NCBI GenBank assembly: GCA_007122555.1
Contig: SKTL01000066.1
Location: 1 to 7,434, forward strand
Length of the DNA stretch: 7,434 bases
Source: Thermomicrobiaceae bacterium
GTDB lineage: Bacteria; Chloroflexota; Chloroflexia; Thermomicrobiales; Thermomicrobiaceae
Direction of reading: 5' to 3'
Each line of letters begins with the position of its first letter. The stretch's first letter is position 1. Of the stretch, positions 7,301 to 7,434 are shown in pieces. A program made the translations under genes and the position numbers. The notes beneath the pieces are model-generated. The model searched no databases. It had not been told where the DNA came from and saw nothing but the letters and a program-made list of their open reading frames with translations.

Positions 7301-7404
7301 TTGCGAATTGCGATGCGACGCAGAACAGGGTTGAGGATCGCGGAGACGATCACCGCAAGGATAAGTACGCTGGCCAGGCCAGTCAGGACGACCCAAATGG
7401 ACAT
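4399..7404 (-). CDS. Large FtsX-type ABC permease, two fused MacB-like halves
   Basis: A 1001-aa permease, more than twice the length of a usual MacB/LolC-type FtsX permease domain. After an extra N-terminal membrane segment (6-26) there are two similar halves. Half 1 has IAIRNVIRWPASSALVIAGS (31-50) with TM 41-63, an extracytoplasmic domain of about 250 residues (64-310), then TMs 311-334, 361-384 and 412-433 ending in LRTSRINIVLAMRGL. Half 2 begins VRMALAYPSARPIRTSLTIM (583-602) with TM 596-616, a second external domain (617-865), then TMs 866-892, 917-945 and 965-985 ending in VRASRLSVVDSLRPRE. About four more hydrophobic segments (458-478, 484-500, 508-527, 543-566) link the halves. The cytoplasmic coupling motif occurs twice: RRGTLGIIRALGMRRG (339-354) and KRDIGTLRAFGFRRG (900-914). 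It pairs with the ATPase 11 bp downstream. One polypeptide probably supplies both permease positions of a type VII (mechanotransmission) ABC system; lipid, lipoprotein, peptide or drug substrates are all possible. The start is ATG 7404, because an in-frame stop lies seven codons upstream; AGGCGG 11 nt before it is a weak ribosome site. Confidence 0.92.
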   Translation of the reverse strand: MSIWVVLTGLASVLILAVIVSAILNPVLRRIAIRNVIRWPASSALVIAGSMVGTAMIAGSLVVYETTRDGSHALIERHLGEIDLIATLPDPQGSGNALFDETLTERASVENINNELDRAGSDVWVNGMLPVIHERIAAQSVHGETGELMRVAPRISTIALDWDQLAEFGDNPPAIPQPEPGGIIASDELAESLDLTAGDRVELFVGDEPISFTVDEIVPTAGIAGVREVVFNPDRGTALINLEEGQQLFAQDVPSVNTMFVSISGAITESFQHAPDVQAALAELLRGADTRGTFLALSVKDEYMEPTEFGVVFVVFSSFVILTGILLLVNIYVMLAEERRGTLGIIRALGMRRGHLVRLFMYEGLIYSVFAAALGVLAGLAMARISVASINQILREEGVESFVFAFAPAPETLIFSGLAGILLACVTVLITSLRTSRINIVLAMRGLEQQELRTRSWWSVIWPILAVLAGGAITALAAATDSGAAWLIGPTIALIGAGSALRPLINARLVVSLALAGCIAYVWAGIQLIPAVQDELSEGAAPIIIFSLILMFSAIGLVALNLSLILAPVRWIFSRLRAVVPTVRMALAYPSARPIRTSLTIMMFTVVVFMLTFGQVMIANVEHNFLDPEIMEETELGGFSALVTVNPANPITDFTIGIESASDSQFESIQQISELRSVQMNLPGYRQGDFIGPGDRSTADLDAPLREQLIGVDDVFLQNAGTRLALRSPEYESDEEVWQAMADDPGLIVGSDRYLGGQHWSRNRPRIELGETLLLEHPVSGEVHEKRMIGIFREQMMPLSPINGILFNNEALLSGPASSEQSPDWYLVGLDPEVNHRAVADALEREFVSHGVWVEVIRDWLGLPFWLRLFHVIGTFLVVGLFVGIAGLAIVSTRAVHQRKRDIGTLRAFGFRRGMITACFLSEAMLVAIIGIAVGVGCGLLAGYGFYLDEVSDYPNASFYIPTSGLVRIAVAILFAAAVFTILPAVRASRLSVVDSLRPRE

Positions 7405-7434
7405 ATCGACGGGCGCCGCCTTTCAGCAGGTAAC
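7405..7434 (-). other. Leader of the permease gene; possible end of an upstream gene
   Basis: Thirty bases precede the permease ATG. On the minus strand a TGA at 7423-7425 closes the permease frame, followed by AAAGGCGG and a GC-rich spacer. The TGA may also be the stop of an upstream gene read the same way, giving an 18-nt gap, but only three codons (V-T-C) are visible, too few to tell. No promoter can be seen in this length. Confidence 0.3.

Noticed and set aside
1..7434. CRISPR array, tRNA or rRNA gene, transposase, integrase or toxin-antitoxin pair
   Set aside because: Nothing in either strand resembles these. Almost all the sequence is explained by six genes, and the two gaps are under 200 bp.

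Overview
The window is moderately GC-rich, densely coded bacterial DNA. It holds six protein genes and two short intergenic regions. Two of the genes run left to right: the 3' end of an ABC ATPase gene and its permease. Four run right to left: a very large FtsX-type permease, its ATPase, and two small membrane proteins. The high GC, the antibiotic-exporter-type permease and the dispersed-repeat-like intergenic DNA fit a Chloroflexota (Thermomicrobia-like) or actinobacterial genome. That placement is a judgement from style, since there is no rRNA or other marker gene here.

Left part (1-2025, + strand): the C-terminal 140 codons of a drug-exporter-type ABC ATPase overlap by 4 bp (ATGA) with a 534-aa, roughly 12-TM permease. 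The permease resembles the 'exporter of polyketide antibiotics' (TnrB3/COG3559) family. The pair should form an export ABC transporter whose energy subunit also makes homodimers. The permease contains two copies of an E-rich/AEL/R cytoplasmic motif, so it is an internal duplication.

Centre (2026-3667): a 199-bp convergent intergenic region carries nested inverted repeats, then a compact element of about 64 bp with imperfect terminal inverted repeats that looks like a dispersed REP/MITE-like repeat. Next, on the minus strand, is a two-gene unit for a 134-aa 4-TM protein and a 282-aa 8-TM protein, neither of known function. A 162-bp region upstream of it carries a consensus TTGACA and small repeats that could be its promoter/operator.

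Right part (3668-7434, - strand): a 1001-aa permease of two fused MacB/FtsX-like halves is followed after 11 bp by a LolD/MacB-type ATPase with a GTG start and a perfect AGGAGG site. Together they look like a mechanotransmission-type (type VII) ABC system, possibly moving lipids, lipoproteins, peptides or drugs across or out of the membrane. The substrate cannot be read from sequence.

The window therefore holds two unrelated classes of ABC exporter, converging on each other, with a small membrane-protein operon between them. I see no phage, CRISPR, transposase, toxin-antitoxin or RNA gene, and no convincing new defence-like system. The least explained parts are the two small membrane proteins and the intergenic repeat element.
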